64,000 nucleotides of DNA from assembly GCF_016587415.1 (NCBI RefSeq), contig NZ_BNJI01000001.1:3511501-3575500 (forward strand), given 5' to 3'. The notes below the pieces were generated by a model. The model worked only from the letters and a program-made list of their open reading frames with translations, was not told where the DNA came from and made no database searches. Positions 25,725-34,196 of the stretch are shown piece by piece; within the stretch, counting starts at the first letter, position 1; the number at the start of each line of letters is the position of its first letter. A program made the translations under genes and the position numbers. The DNA is from Ktedonobacter sp. SOSP1-85. GTDB lineage: Bacteria; Chloroflexota; Ktedonobacteria; Ktedonobacterales; Ktedonobacteraceae.

Positions 25725-26324
25725 ATGGAAGGTCGCTCACATTTATTGATTGGTCTGGTAGCCGGGGTCGTCTTCGATAGTGTCACGCATATCTCTGGCA
25801 ATGCTCTTACGGCGGGCACGAGTGTGACGCTCCCACTGCTGGTGAGTAAGGCGGTATATTATGGTGCGGTTGGCTTTGGCGCGCTACTGCCAGATATAGA
25901 TAATGCACGTAGCACCCTGGGCCATCGCTTTGGTATCATTAGTAAGACGATTCAGGGTATTGCAGGTCATCGCACGGTGTTTCATAGTCTTCTTGGCCTG
26001 GCTGTCGGCTCATTGCTAGCCATAGGGCTAGAACGAGTGGTAATATATCTACTGGGCTTACGAGGCTATTCCGCTCCCGCGCATGTCGTAGGCATTTCAC
26101 ATGTCGTTTTCTTTGGTGTCTTGTTTGGATGTGTGATGCACCTCTTATGTGACTCGCTGACCTATGGCGGTATACCTCTGTTCTGGCCTGTCAAAAAACG
26201 CTTTGGCATTCCAATGGATAATAAGTTTCGTTTCCGTACAGGTACCTGGCCGGAATTTTTAATAGTCTGGGGCTTTATGTTCGTGGTCGCGGTTTGTATC
26301 TGGCAGGGGTATGTCATCCTCTAG
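25725..26324 (+). CDS. YdjM-like (DUF457) membrane-bound metal-dependent hydrolase
   Basis: 199 residues from ATG 25725, nine bases after GGGGAGAC; an ATG at 25677 lacks this. Four hydrophobic segments and the family's His/Asp motifs are present: GRSHLLIGLVAG, LLPDIDNARSTLGHRFG, GHRTVFHSLLGLA and MHLLCDSLTYGGIPLFWPV. These conserved His/Asp residues suggest a metal site at the membrane surface. YdjM-type proteins are called inner-membrane hydrolases; the E. coli member is LexA-regulated. The substrate is unknown. It is followed 45 bp later by the DUF2079 gene. Confidence 0.85.
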   Translation: MEGRSHLLIGLVAGVVFDSVTHISGNALTAGTSVTLPLLVSKAVYYGAVGFGALLPDIDNARSTLGHRFGIISKTIQGIAGHRTVFHSLLGLAVGSLLAIGLERVVIYLLGLRGYSAPAHVVGISHVVFFGVLFGCVMHLLCDSLTYGGIPLFWPVKKRFGIPMDNKFRFRTGTWPEFLIVWGFMFVVAVCIWQGYVIL

Positions 26325-26369
26325 CCTTCGTGCCTGCGGCACTCCTACCCAAAGGCGAGTTAAACATTT

Positions 26370-28145
26370 ATGATACGTTTGCCACAATTCTCTATACAGG
26401 TTCAAGTATCGCCGCGCGCCCAGGTGCGTCTCTCCTGGTCGTTACTGGTGCTGGCCATGCTGGCTTACGCCTTGATTGTAGGCTTTCTGGCTGTGCTACG
26501 CTATACCTCCTTCAAGGCTACGGCTTTCGACCTGGGGAATATGGACCAGGTGCTCTGGAATACCCTGCATGGGCACCCGTTTCAGTGGACGAACCAGGGC
26601 GTTGACTGGTATGGCCCCCCCATTCGTCTCGCGCAACACTTCGAGCCAGTGCTCCTGCCCCTCTCGCTGCTCTATGTCTTTGGCGCCGATCCACGCATCC
26701 TGCTGATCTTTCAGACGCTGGTCCTGGTGAGTGGGGCGTTACCGATCTTTCTTATGACGCGGCGCTACCTTCCACAGTGGCCTCTGGTGGCCGCGATCAT
26801 GGTGCTGGGATACCTGCTCTCGGCCCCGTTGATCGGAATCAATCTCTTCGATTTTCACCCGGTGGCGCTGGTCACCCCCTGCTTCCTTTATGCCTTTCTC
26901 GCCCTCACCTACCGCCGCTTTGGCTGGTGCCTCCTCTGTTGCGCCCTGGCGGCGATCTGTAAAGAAGAGATTCCTTTTGTGGTGGCGGTCTTTGGCGTGC
27001 TGATAATCTGGAAATACCGGGCGCCTCGCCTGGGCCTGATTCTCATTCTGGGTGGTATCCTCTATGGCATCTTTGCCTGGTTGATGATCAAGCATTTCTA
27101 TCCCGGTAACCAGGGCAATAACTTCTGGTATCGTTACGCCTACCTGGGGGCAACCCCCAGCGATGCGCTTGTGAACATCGTTATGCATCCCTGGGTTCTT
27201 CCTATGACCTATCTCACGCTTGAGCGCTTCTACTATCTGGCAGGTCTTGCGCGCTGCTCTGGTTTCTTCAGTGTCTTCGCGCCTGAGTGGCTGCTTCCCG
27301 CTCTGCCCAATCTGGCCCTCAATCTCTTGCCCAATAACAATTCCCTTCTTTATAGCGGCATCTATCACTACAATGCCCCCATTATTCCCTTTGTGGTGAT
27401 GGCGTCGATTATTGGTCTGGCACGCCTGGTGGCACTATGGCAGCAGTGGCGTGGCGAGCCGGTTGACTCCGTATTGGTGACTGATGAGCAGGCGCTACGC
27501 GAGAAGGCGCAGGTGGACTCCTTTATGCGTGGCCTGGAGAATGTGCGCCTGACATTCCTTTCGGGCTTATCTTTGTTGTCTCGCCCCTTCACCTTTGCCC
27601 GCCCGGGCCTGCTGGCTGTCTCAATCGCAAGCGCGCATCGCCGGAAACGCCTTAATGATCGCGTCGTTGACCTGGCGCGGACGGTGACGCTGGCACGGCT
27701 GCAATGGGTGGTCTCGCTCTGGATTGTGTGTATGGTCCTGCTGCATTTTGTGATCATGATTCCCTGGTTCAATGTGCTGCTGCCCGATCATCTGCCGGGC
27801 GATCGTGACCAGGCCATCAATCAGTTGCTTGCATCTATTCCGCCAACTGCCTCCGTCTCGGCAAGCGGGACGCTTAATCCTCACCTCACCGAGCGCCCCT
27901 ATGTGACGGTCTTCCCGCTCATCACCTATACCGATGAGCAGAAGAACCTGCGCACCGTTGATTATATCGTGGTAGATCTCAACAACATCGTTCCTGAAGA
28001 TGACAAGGATAGTACGGCCCGTATGCTCAACCAGGTTCGTAGTTCGCAACAGTTCTGTACCCTCAAGCAGATTGAAGGAGTGATCCTGCTGGTGCAGAGC
28101 AATGGGCATTGTGGCAGCGGCGCGATCAATTCGCCTGCTTCCTGA
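26370..28145 (+). CDS. DUF2079 multi-pass membrane protein
   Basis: 591 residues with about ten membrane segments. The N-terminus LRYTSFKATAFDLGNMDQVLWNTLHG, the INLFDFHPVAL loop and the NLLPNNNSLLYSGIYHYNAPIIPF stretch are, from memory, the conserved core of DUF2079 proteins, which resemble glycosyltransferases of the GT-C fold. An 80-residue cytosolic insert at about 360-450 separates the last membrane segments, and the C-terminal domain is soluble (FPLITYTDEQKNLRTVDYIVVDL). It follows the YdjM-like gene on the same strand. A lipid-linked sugar transfer role is inferred only. Confidence 0.85.
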   Translation: MIRLPQFSIQVQVSPRAQVRLSWSLLVLAMLAYALIVGFLAVLRYTSFKATAFDLGNMDQVLWNTLHGHPFQWTNQGVDWYGPPIRLAQHFEPVLLPLSLLYVFGADPRILLIFQTLVLVSGALPIFLMTRRYLPQWPLVAAIMVLGYLLSAPLIGINLFDFHPVALVTPCFLYAFLALTYRRFGWCLLCCALAAICKEEIPFVVAVFGVLIIWKYRAPRLGLILILGGILYGIFAWLMIKHFYPGNQGNNFWYRYAYLGATPSDALVNIVMHPWVLPMTYLTLERFYYLAGLARCSGFFSVFAPEWLLPALPNLALNLLPNNNSLLYSGIYHYNAPIIPFVVMASIIGLARLVALWQQWRGEPVDSVLVTDEQALREKAQVDSFMRGLENVRLTFLSGLSLLSRPFTFARPGLLAVSIASAHRRKRLNDRVVDLARTVTLARLQWVVSLWIVCMVLLHFVIMIPWFNVLLPDHLPGDRDQAINQLLASIPPTASVSASGTLNPHLTERPYVTVFPLITYTDEQKNLRTVDYIVVDLNNIVPEDDKDSTARMLNQVRSSQQFCTLKQIEGVILLVQSNGHCGSGAINSPAS

Positions 28146-28297
28146 CGCACGGATGCCCCAGAGAAGTCCTGAAATTGCCCGCGTAAACCCATAGCTTTTC
28201 ACGGGCACGAGATGTTATAATCCATGCAGGCAAACAATTGCTGAACTGTTTGTCTCTGCGCTTTCAGGCAATTGTTGTTGAGGTTTGTTGCCTTTCG

Positions 28298-28381
28298 AAA
28301 AACCTGAGTGCGCTTGCCCCCGAATGGGGGGAGCGCTAGCCACGGCAGTGGCGCCGCGTCCCCGAATGGGGATTGGTTTTT
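28298..28381 (+). repeat. Family C structured repeat, copy C3, with two mini-hairpins
   Basis: P1 AAAAACC (28298-28304)/GGTTTTT (28375-28381). P2 GCGCT (28310-28314)/AGCGC (28332-28336), its loop filled by CCCCC-GAAT-GGGGG (28317-28330). P3 GCCAC-ggca-GTGGC (28339-28352). A second mini-hairpin CCCC-GAAT-GGGG (28360-28371) is in the P3-P1 junction. Its 3' end is 27 bp from the YggT-like start. The rest of the gap 28146-28297 shows nothing. Confidence 0.8.
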
Positions 28382-28407
28382 GTATAAGTTGTTGGAGGAA
28401 TGGCAGG

Positions 28408-28893
28408 ATGCGCAATAATAATCCCTATCCCAATGAGCCAACGAGTGTACAGCCCTCGCGTACGGGGCGCATGGATGATCTTCCTATGAAGCCAGCGTCG
28501 CCCCCTTCGCCTGCGGCCGATGAGCCAGGCCCCGAGGTAGAGATAGCGGAGACGCGTCAGGAAGAGGCCCGAACCGTAAAATATGCCATTGGCAAGCTCA
28601 ATGACTTCCTGCGCTGGTTCTTGACCGTCCTGGAGGTCACGCTGGCAATGCGCTTCCTGCTCAAGCTCATTGGAGCCGATCCCATCAACCTTTTCGCGGG
28701 CTTTCTCTACTCACTGACCGATATTATCCTCTTTCCTTTTAGCACGCTGGTTCATCCCTTCTCGGTGCACCCGAACCAGGCCTTTGAGTGGTCAACGCTC
28801 ATCGCGATGCTCATCTACTTTCTGGTCTTCTGGGCCATCCGCCGCTTCCTGCACATCTTGATTACTGGCCCCGAAGACTCCGTGGAGTCATAA
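28408..28893 (+). CDS. YggT-family integral membrane protein
   Basis: 161 residues from ATG 28408, chosen because GGAGG stands nine bases upstream. The first 75 residues are polar and Pro-rich (VQPSRTGRMDDLPMKPASPP), unlike short YggT proteins. The membrane half carries the family's two-helix unit: LTVLEVTLAMRFLLKLIGAD, then FAGFLYSLTDIILFPFSTL and a last helix IAMLIYFLVFWAIRRF. YggT proteins are associated with cell shape or osmotic stress, but the activity is unknown. Its leader contains the C3 repeat and a strong hairpin follows. Confidence 0.82.
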   Translation: MRNNNPYPNEPTSVQPSRTGRMDDLPMKPASPPSPAADEPGPEVEIAETRQEEARTVKYAIGKLNDFLRWFLTVLEVTLAMRFLLKLIGADPINLFAGFLYSLTDIILFPFSTLVHPFSVHPNQAFEWSTLIAMLIYFLVFWAIRRFLHILITGPEDSVES

Positions 28894-28895
28894 GA

Positions 28896-28943
28896 CAGAA
28901 GCAGGGAGGAGGCATGGCGTGCCATGCCTCCTCCCTGCTTCTG
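28896..28943. terminator. Perfect 22-bp terminator-type hairpin after the YggT gene
   Basis: CAGAAGCAGGGAGGAGGCATGG (22 bp, 28896-28917) pairs exactly with 28922-28943 around loop CGTG. It separates the YggT gene from the convergent WD40 gene. No U-tract. Confidence 0.7.
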
Positions 28944-28964
28944 CTGCGGTGCACCTTTTGCCCT

Positions 28965-30344
28965 TTATGAGAGCTTCCAGATGCTTACCGTGTTTTTAGT
29001 AAAATCGCCCTGTTTGACCGCTGAGGAAGCAATCTTGCTGCCGTCCTGCGACCAGGCCAGGTTGGCAACCCACTGATTATCACCAAAGGTCGCCACCACT
29101 TTCTTCGCGTGTACATCCCAGAGGTGAATCATGGTGTTGCTCTCGGCCAGGTACTTCCCATCGGGTGACCAGGCCAGGGAACCAATGTTTTTGTCCGCGA
29201 ATGAGGCGATCTGTTTCCCATCACTCACAGACCAGATGTTGACATGGTTGCTATCGGCCGTGCCAAGGGCGAGCATTGTCTCATCGGGTGACCAGGCTCG
29301 CGAGAAGGAATGTTGATCATCGATGCTGGCTGGAAGATGGCTTACCAGCGCTTTTGTTGCGATATTCCAGATCTCGATATCCTTTCCCGTGCTAATGGCG
29401 ATGTGTGTACCGTGTGGCGATAGGCTCATAAACATCAGGTCTCCGTTCTGCGTCAGGGGTGTGCTGACAACCTTGCTTGTGCTGGCACTCCAGGTCTGAA
29501 TGGTCCAGTGGTGTGGCGGGCCAGCAAAGAGCGAGATGATCTGCGTCCCATCTGTGGACCAGACTGACTCAACTGGCGTCATATAACCGCCGCCGCCGCT
29601 ACCAGTGCCATAAATGGTGGGTACATAGGTCGTCAGGACCTTGCCTGTGCTAGCATCTACTATCTGTGGCTGTGAACTATCCGTTTCGCTCAGCAGACGG
29701 GTATGATCGGGCGACCAGAGGGCATTTGTGCCGTGATTGTCAAGATGTAGCTTCTGCATGCACGTCGTTCCATTGACGATCTCCAGATTTCCATAGGTGG
29801 CCGCGAGCTGGCCGTTGGCGGACCAGTCGAACGAGGGTTGTAGTGAGCCAAAGCGCGTGGCTTTGTTATCATTCGCGAATTGACAGAGCCGTTGGGCGCT
29901 GGTATAGGTCTTCACGGGCGTCGCGGTTGCGGTTGGAGTGACTTTTGAGCCTGTGCCCGTCGTTTGCCGTGAAAGGTTTAGGACGACAAGCAAACTGCCG
30001 ACAAGAAGAACCATAACAAAGACCGCGACCAACGTGGTCACACGTCGGGCAAACGTTGAGGCTTGCTTCTTTTCCATAAAGCGTAATCTTCCTTGTTTTA
30101 ATGTATGCGGCGAGGATGGCTGCTTTTCCGGTTTGGCTGCCGCGTACTCAGCGTGCGTACGAGCGTATTTCATCAGGCGTTGTTCGACCCGCTGTAGGGA
30201 GCGATCATGCTCTTCGCGGATCTGCCGGGTGACCTGCTGCATCTCTGAGTGAAACTGGGCCTCGGGCGTGTGCAAGTCGCTGAAACGCTGTTCTACCTGC
30301 TCATCGACTTGCTCAGGTGTAAAAGGTTGCTCTTGATGTTCCAT
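28965..30344 (-). CDS. Membrane-anchored WD40-repeat protein, ECF sigma partner
   Basis: 459 residues. Residues 1-95 are charged and helical, one membrane segment follows (VTTLVAVFVMVLLVGSLLVVLNL, about 103-125), and a Thr-rich linker leads to an extracytoplasmic beta-propeller. At least five WD40-like blades end in WS or IW: SVWSTDGTQIISLF, IEIWNIATK, AWSPDETMLALGT, VNIWSVSDGK, LAWSPDGKYLAES. Its ATG overlaps the sigma stop by one base (TAATG). The layout, a cytosolic helix, one membrane helix and a sensor domain, suits an anti-sigma or co-regulator, although no zinc anti-sigma motif is seen. Confidence 0.85.
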   Translation of the reverse strand: MEHQEQPFTPEQVDEQVEQRFSDLHTPEAQFHSEMQQVTRQIREEHDRSLQRVEQRLMKYARTHAEYAAAKPEKQPSSPHTLKQGRLRFMEKKQASTFARRVTTLVAVFVMVLLVGSLLVVLNLSRQTTGTGSKVTPTATATPVKTYTSAQRLCQFANDNKATRFGSLQPSFDWSANGQLAATYGNLEIVNGTTCMQKLHLDNHGTNALWSPDHTRLLSETDSSQPQIVDASTGKVLTTYVPTIYGTGSGGGGYMTPVESVWSTDGTQIISLFAGPPHHWTIQTWSASTSKVVSTPLTQNGDLMFMSLSPHGTHIAISTGKDIEIWNIATKALVSHLPASIDDQHSFSRAWSPDETMLALGTADSNHVNIWSVSDGKQIASFADKNIGSLAWSPDGKYLAESNTMIHLWDVHAKKVVATFGDNQWVANLAWSQDGSKIASSAVKQGDFTKNTVSIWKLS

Positions 30345-30889
30345 TATCTTCCTCCCAGTCGTTTCTCGAAGGTTTGGCGCAACAGGTTTAAAGTGCGTGA
30401 GAGGATCATCCGTACAGCTGTATCTCGTTTCCCCAGCATACGCGCGATCTCTGGTGAGCGCAGCCCTTCGACGTAGCGTAAGAGCAGCACCTCTTTTTGC
30501 AGTGAAGGCAGGCCTTCAATGGCCGTTATCAGGTCGCGTTGCTCCTCATTGCGCAGCACCGTCCACTCGGGTATGAACTCCCCATCAGGGGAGACCATGT
30601 CGCTCGCAACCTCTAAAGGCAGGTTCTGCTGCCGTGCTCTCTTGCGATAATGGTCAACCAGTTTGTTCCGGGCGACCCGCCAGAGCCAGGAGCGTTGCTC
30701 TTCTTGAGAGAGTGCGCGCAGAGAATCGCGTTCAAGGGCTGCGATAAAGACCTCCAGGAGCAGATCTTCAGCATCCTCTCTCGACTTCAGGTTGGCCCGT
30801 AGATGGGTCAGAAGCGCGGAGGCATGTTGCCGATAGAGCTCTGAAATCCCTATCTCATCCCTGTCATCCAGGGAACGTAAAGGCTGCAT
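30344..30889 (-). CDS. ECF-type RNA polymerase sigma factor
   Basis: 181 residues. Region 2 is ELYRQHASALLTHLRANLKSREDAEDLLLEVFIAALE with the core helix WLWRVARNKLVDHYRKRAR, and region 4 is LPSLQKEVLLLRYVEGLRSPEIARMLGKRDTAVRMILSRTLNLLRQ. The domain spacing is that of group 4 sigma factors. The overlapping downstream gene encodes its probable membrane partner. An extracytoplasmic signal is inferred. The divergent prs gene lies 200 bp away. Confidence 0.93.
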   Translation of the reverse strand: MQPLRSLDDRDEIGISELYRQHASALLTHLRANLKSREDAEDLLLEVFIAALERDSLRALSQEEQRSWLWRVARNKLVDHYRKRARQQNLPLEVASDMVSPDGEFIPEWTVLRNEEQRDLITAIEGLPSLQKEVLLLRYVEGLRSPEIARMLGKRDTAVRMILSRTLNLLRQTFEKRLGGR

Positions 30890-31060
30890 GTCATTGTCCT
30901 ATTCTTAAGAATTTATTTCGCTAGCGAATATTCAGTGAACCAATCGTATAGAAAGGTCAAGTGTAACAATACATATGAAAAGCCACTTTCTCAGAGGTTC
31001 CTTCACGCCTGTGTCACTCTGGGGTAAGGGGTGTGCCTGCGGTCGCGCTTGTCAGTATGG

Positions 31061-31066
31061 TATAAT
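31061..31066 (+). promoter_or_regulatory. Extended -10 (TATAAT) of the prs promoter
   Basis: TATAAT at 31061-31066 is preceded by GTATGG. No good -35 is found at 17 bp. It is 24 bp before the TTG start and just upstream of AGGAGG. Confidence 0.5.
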
Positions 31067-31089
31067 CTGGGGTACTCAGGAGGTGCCAC

Positions 31090-32040
31090 TTGAACACATT
31101 GACGAGCGAACTGAGCATTTTCACTGGAAACGCTAATCGCCAGCTTGCCATAGAGATATGCGACCATCTAGGCATATCGCTAGGGGAGGCTGATGTCTTT
31201 CAATTTAGTAATGAAAATATTTTTGTCAAAATAAACGAGAATGTCCGCGGGAACGATGTCTTTGTTATTCAGTCCTTTAGCTCGCCTGTCAATCGCTCTA
31301 TCATGGAGCTTCTCATTATGATTGATGCCCTTAAGCGGGCTTCGGCGGCTTGTGTCACCGCCGTCATTCCCTATTACGCCTATGGCCGTACTGACAAGAA
31401 GGATCAGCCACGTGTGCCGATTACGGCGCGCCTGGTCGCTGATTGTATTACGGTCGCGGGCGCCCACCGCGTGGTGACGCTGGACATGCACGCCGGGCAA
31501 ATTCAGGGCTTCTTTAATATTCCGGTTGATGAGTTGACCGCTCAGACCATCCAGGCCGAGTATTTCGCGCAGAAACAGATCGAGGATCTGACGATCGTCT
31601 CTGCCGACGAGGGCTTCGCCAAGAAAGCACGCAAACTGGCGGACCGCCTGAACGTTCCCCTGGCAATCGTTGAGAAGCGCCGCCTGGGCAACGAGGGGAT
31701 CACTGAGGCCATGGGCATCATCGGCAATGTCGCGGGCCGCAATGCCTTGATTGTGGACGATGAGATCGATACCGCCGGCTCTATTACGCAGGCTGTCCGC
31801 GTGGTGCGCGAGCAGGGCGCGCGCGATATCTATTGTTCCGCGACCCATGGCATCTTCTCTGGCCCGGCCATCGAGCGCTTGCGCGCTGCCTCTCTGAAAG
31901 AACTGGTCATCACAAACTCGATTCCCCCTCCCGACATCAATCGCCTGCCCAATCTGACAGTGCTCTCGGTTGCGGGCCTCTTAGCTGGCGCGATCACCCG
32001 TATCCACGACGGCCGCTCCGTCTCCGAACTCTTCTACTAA
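31090..32040 (+). CDS. prs: Ribose-phosphate pyrophosphokinase
   Basis: 316 residues from a TTG at 31090, with AGGAGG six bases upstream. Prs makes PRPP from ribose 5-phosphate and ATP for nucleotide, histidine and tryptophan synthesis. Seen are the ATP-binding flag region FVIQSFSSPVNRSIMELLIM, YYAYGRTDKKDQPRVPITARLV, LDMHAGQIQGFF, the catalytic KRR motif region VEKRRLGNEG and the PRPP loop ALIVDDEIDTAGSITQA. The length and order match bacterial class I enzymes. TTG is unusual for this gene, but no better start exists. Confidence 0.96.
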   Translation: MNTLTSELSIFTGNANRQLAIEICDHLGISLGEADVFQFSNENIFVKINENVRGNDVFVIQSFSSPVNRSIMELLIMIDALKRASAACVTAVIPYYAYGRTDKKDQPRVPITARLVADCITVAGAHRVVTLDMHAGQIQGFFNIPVDELTAQTIQAEYFAQKQIEDLTIVSADEGFAKKARKLADRLNVPLAIVEKRRLGNEGITEAMGIIGNVAGRNALIVDDEIDTAGSITQAVRVVREQGARDIYCSATHGIFSGPAIERLRAASLKELVITNSIPPPDINRLPNLTVLSVAGLLAGAITRIHDGRSVSELFY

Positions 32041-32049
32041 TAAGTGCGT

Positions 32050-32108
32050 TAGTCCATGCCAGCATGGACCCTACAACGGCCCTGTAGGGTCCATGCTGGC
32101 ATGGACTA
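32050..32108. repeat. Family B long hairpin, copy B1
   Basis: A perfect 26-bp stem (32050-32075 with 32083-32108), loop ACGGCCC. Each arm is itself a small palindrome GTCCATGC-ca-GCATGGAC joined to CCTACA, so cruciform alternatives are possible. It begins 10 bp after the prs stop. Confidence 0.7.
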
Positions 32109-32158
32109 TAATCCATACACGCTGGTCCCCTTTATTACCCAGCGGTAAAACTTTATGC

Positions 32159-32164
32159 TATAAT
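32159..32164 (+). promoter_or_regulatory. Candidate -10 (TATAAT) for der
   Basis: A perfect TATAAT at 32159-32164. The -35 region at 17 bp is weak (TACCCA). Any transcript would carry the F1 repeat in its leader before der at 32403. Confidence 0.4.
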
Positions 32165-32233
32165 GCCTGCGTCAAGATTCGAGAATTCGCCAGATAACAT
32201 TGAACGCAGTTATTATCTAATTAATTAACCCCA

Positions 32234-32345
32234 TGTGTAAGTTTTCAAGAACGGGGTCCAGGGGCAGTCGCCCCTGGCGGGGTTTGGGGTGTCCCCAATT
32301 TCTTCCCTCCTCCTGCCGCCGCAGGCGGCAGAAACGACTTGCACA
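32234..32345 (+). repeat. Family F structured repeat, copy F1, in the der leader
   Basis: Outer stem GTGTAAGT (32235-32242)/ACTTGCAC (32337-32344) with one T-G pair. Inside are CCAGGGGC-agtc-GCCCCTGG, TTGGGG-tg-TCCCCAA (with one unpaired base) and TGCCGCC-g-CAGGCGGCA type hairpins. The module order is shared with F2 and F3. Confidence 0.65.
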
Positions 32346-32402
32346 TGATGTTAACAATTAACATCATCTTTTGTTTGCACTGAAAGGGTGGGAGGGCGAC
32401 AC

Positions 32403-33827
32403 ATGAAGCCACTTGTTGCCATCGTTGGCCGACCTAATGTCGGTAAATCTACTTTTTTTAATCGCATGATTGGCGAGCGTGTCGCCATTGTTGAGGATAT
32501 GCCCGGTACGACCCGTGATCGTCTGTATGGAGATACTGATTGGAACGGTCGTGAGTTTACGCTCATCGATACTGGTGGCCTGGAACTGGGGACGGGCATT
32601 CCTGTCGGCCAGGTCGGCCTGACCGGACAGCCAGGCGATATCATGGATCACGTCATGAGCCAGGCTCAACTCGCCATCGAAGAGGCGGATGTGATCGTAT
32701 TCATGGTCGACGCGCGCGCTGGTATTACCGCCGCTGATGATGAGGTCGCCGACCTGCTGCGCCGCCGCGCGACTAAGCCGGTCATCCTGGCGGCCAATAA
32801 GGCCGATAATGCCTCGCGTCGCCTGGATGTTGTCGAGTTCTATAGCCTGGGCCTGGGCGAGCCCAGCGATATCTCATCCATTCAGGGTACGGGTACCGGC
32901 GACCTGCTGGACAGGATCGTCGAGGCGCTGCCTCCTGTCTCTGAGGAGGACGAAGAGGAAGACGATCAGACCCCGCGTATCGCCATTGTGGGGCGTCCAA
33001 ACGTCGGCAAATCCTCGCTGCTCAACGCCATCCTGGGCGTCAATCGCTCAATTGTCAGCGATATCCCCGGCACCACCCGTGATGCCATCGATACCGAGCT
33101 TGAGTTTGGGGACCAGAAGATTAAACTGGTCGATACAGCCGGTATCCGCCGCCGTGGTCGCGTGGGCGTGGGCGTGGAGAAATATAGCGTCTTGCGCTCA
33201 ACCCGCGCCATCGAGCGCTGTGATGTGGCTCTGATGCTCATCGACGCCAGCGAGGGCCTGACGGCGCAGGATACTCATATCGCGGGTACGATCCACGAGA
33301 TGGGCAAAGGCGTGATCGTGGTGGTCAATAAATGGGACCTGGCGCAGGAGCAGCGCAAAGCCGAGCGCGAGGGCGAGTATCCGCAGCCAGATGAGGAGAT
33401 CGACGACGCCGAGCACTACCGCAAGGTATTGATGAACGAGCTGAAGTTTATTCCCTATGCGCCCATTATCTTCGCCTCGGCCAAGACCGGTTACCACGTC
33501 AAGTCGATTCTAGAGACCGCGTTGAAGATCTCCGATATGCGCTACCTGCGCGTACCGACCGCGCGCCTGAATGAGGTTGTGCAGGAGGCCAAACGCCGCC
33601 AGACGCCCGCGTATGTGACTGGTATGAAGCCGCTGCGCGTCTACTACGCGACGCAGATACGCGTCAATCCGCCAACCTTCGTCTTCTTCGTGAACGATCC
33701 ACGCTCAGTTCACTTCTCCTATGAGCGCTTTATGGAGAACCGCCTGCGCGAAGCCTTTAGCTTCAAAGGCACAGGCATCCGCATCTACTTCCGCGCCCGC
33801 TCCACCAGAGACGACCGCGAGAAATAA
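32403..33827 (+). CDS. der: GTPase Der (EngA), ribosome assembly
   Basis: 474 residues from ATG 32403, with GGAGG seven bases upstream. Der is the tandem-GTPase needed for 50S subunit maturation. The first G domain shows VAIVGRPNVGKSTFFN, PGTTRD, DTGG and AANKAD; the second shows IAIVGRPNVGKSSLLN, PGTTRDAIDT, DTAGIRRRG and VNKWDL. A KH-like C-terminal domain follows (residues about 355-474, with RQTPAYVTGMKPLRVYYATQ). An acidic linker DEEEDDQTP joins the two G domains. All motifs are intact. Confidence 0.97.
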   Translation: MKPLVAIVGRPNVGKSTFFNRMIGERVAIVEDMPGTTRDRLYGDTDWNGREFTLIDTGGLELGTGIPVGQVGLTGQPGDIMDHVMSQAQLAIEEADVIVFMVDARAGITAADDEVADLLRRRATKPVILAANKADNASRRLDVVEFYSLGLGEPSDISSIQGTGTGDLLDRIVEALPPVSEEDEEEDDQTPRIAIVGRPNVGKSSLLNAILGVNRSIVSDIPGTTRDAIDTELEFGDQKIKLVDTAGIRRRGRVGVGVEKYSVLRSTRAIERCDVALMLIDASEGLTAQDTHIAGTIHEMGKGVIVVVNKWDLAQEQRKAEREGEYPQPDEEIDDAEHYRKVLMNELKFIPYAPIIFASAKTGYHVKSILETALKISDMRYLRVPTARLNEVVQEAKRRQTPAYVTGMKPLRVYYATQIRVNPPTFVFFVNDPRSVHFSYERFMENRLREAFSFKGTGIRIYFRARSTRDDREK

Positions 33828-33846
33828 CAAGCTCCATTATAGATAC

Positions 33847-33910
33847 AAATAGAGAGAAGAGGTGATGTGCGGGCAGACGCCCGCACATCACCTCTTCTCT
33901 CTATTTTTTT
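33847..33910 (+). terminator. Strong intrinsic terminator of der
   Basis: A 28-bp perfect stem (33847-33874 with 33879-33906) around loop AGAC, ending in a run of seven T. This is the clearest rho-independent terminator in the window. The stretch 33911-34117 that follows shows nothing. Confidence 0.92.
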
Positions 33911-34117
33911 CCAACCTTGCAGGTAGTTAACACGTATATGCAACAGAGCGCGGATGAGAAGGAGGGGAATGCACGCGGGCGAACCATCATCGGCTCTACA
34001 GCTAATCATAGTGTATAAATGAATTGATGGGCTTGTAGAAAAGAACTCTCAGCGACGTTCTTGCTCTGGCTAGAAATAAAAGAATTTTTACTTATCAATC
34101 TATCTGCGATGTTTCAA

Positions 34118-34146
34118 TTGTCATCAATACTACTATATGCTATAGT
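34118..34146 (+). promoter_or_regulatory. Sigma-70 promoter of the signalling cluster
   Basis: TTGTCA (34118-34123), 17-bp spacer, TATAGT (34141-34146), 51 bp before the PP2C start. This is the best promoter candidate of the kinase/phosphatase block. Confidence 0.65.
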
Positions 34147-34196
34147 GAGCATGGAAAACTACATTACGCATTCCTGCTTCTATGAGGTACGTACCT

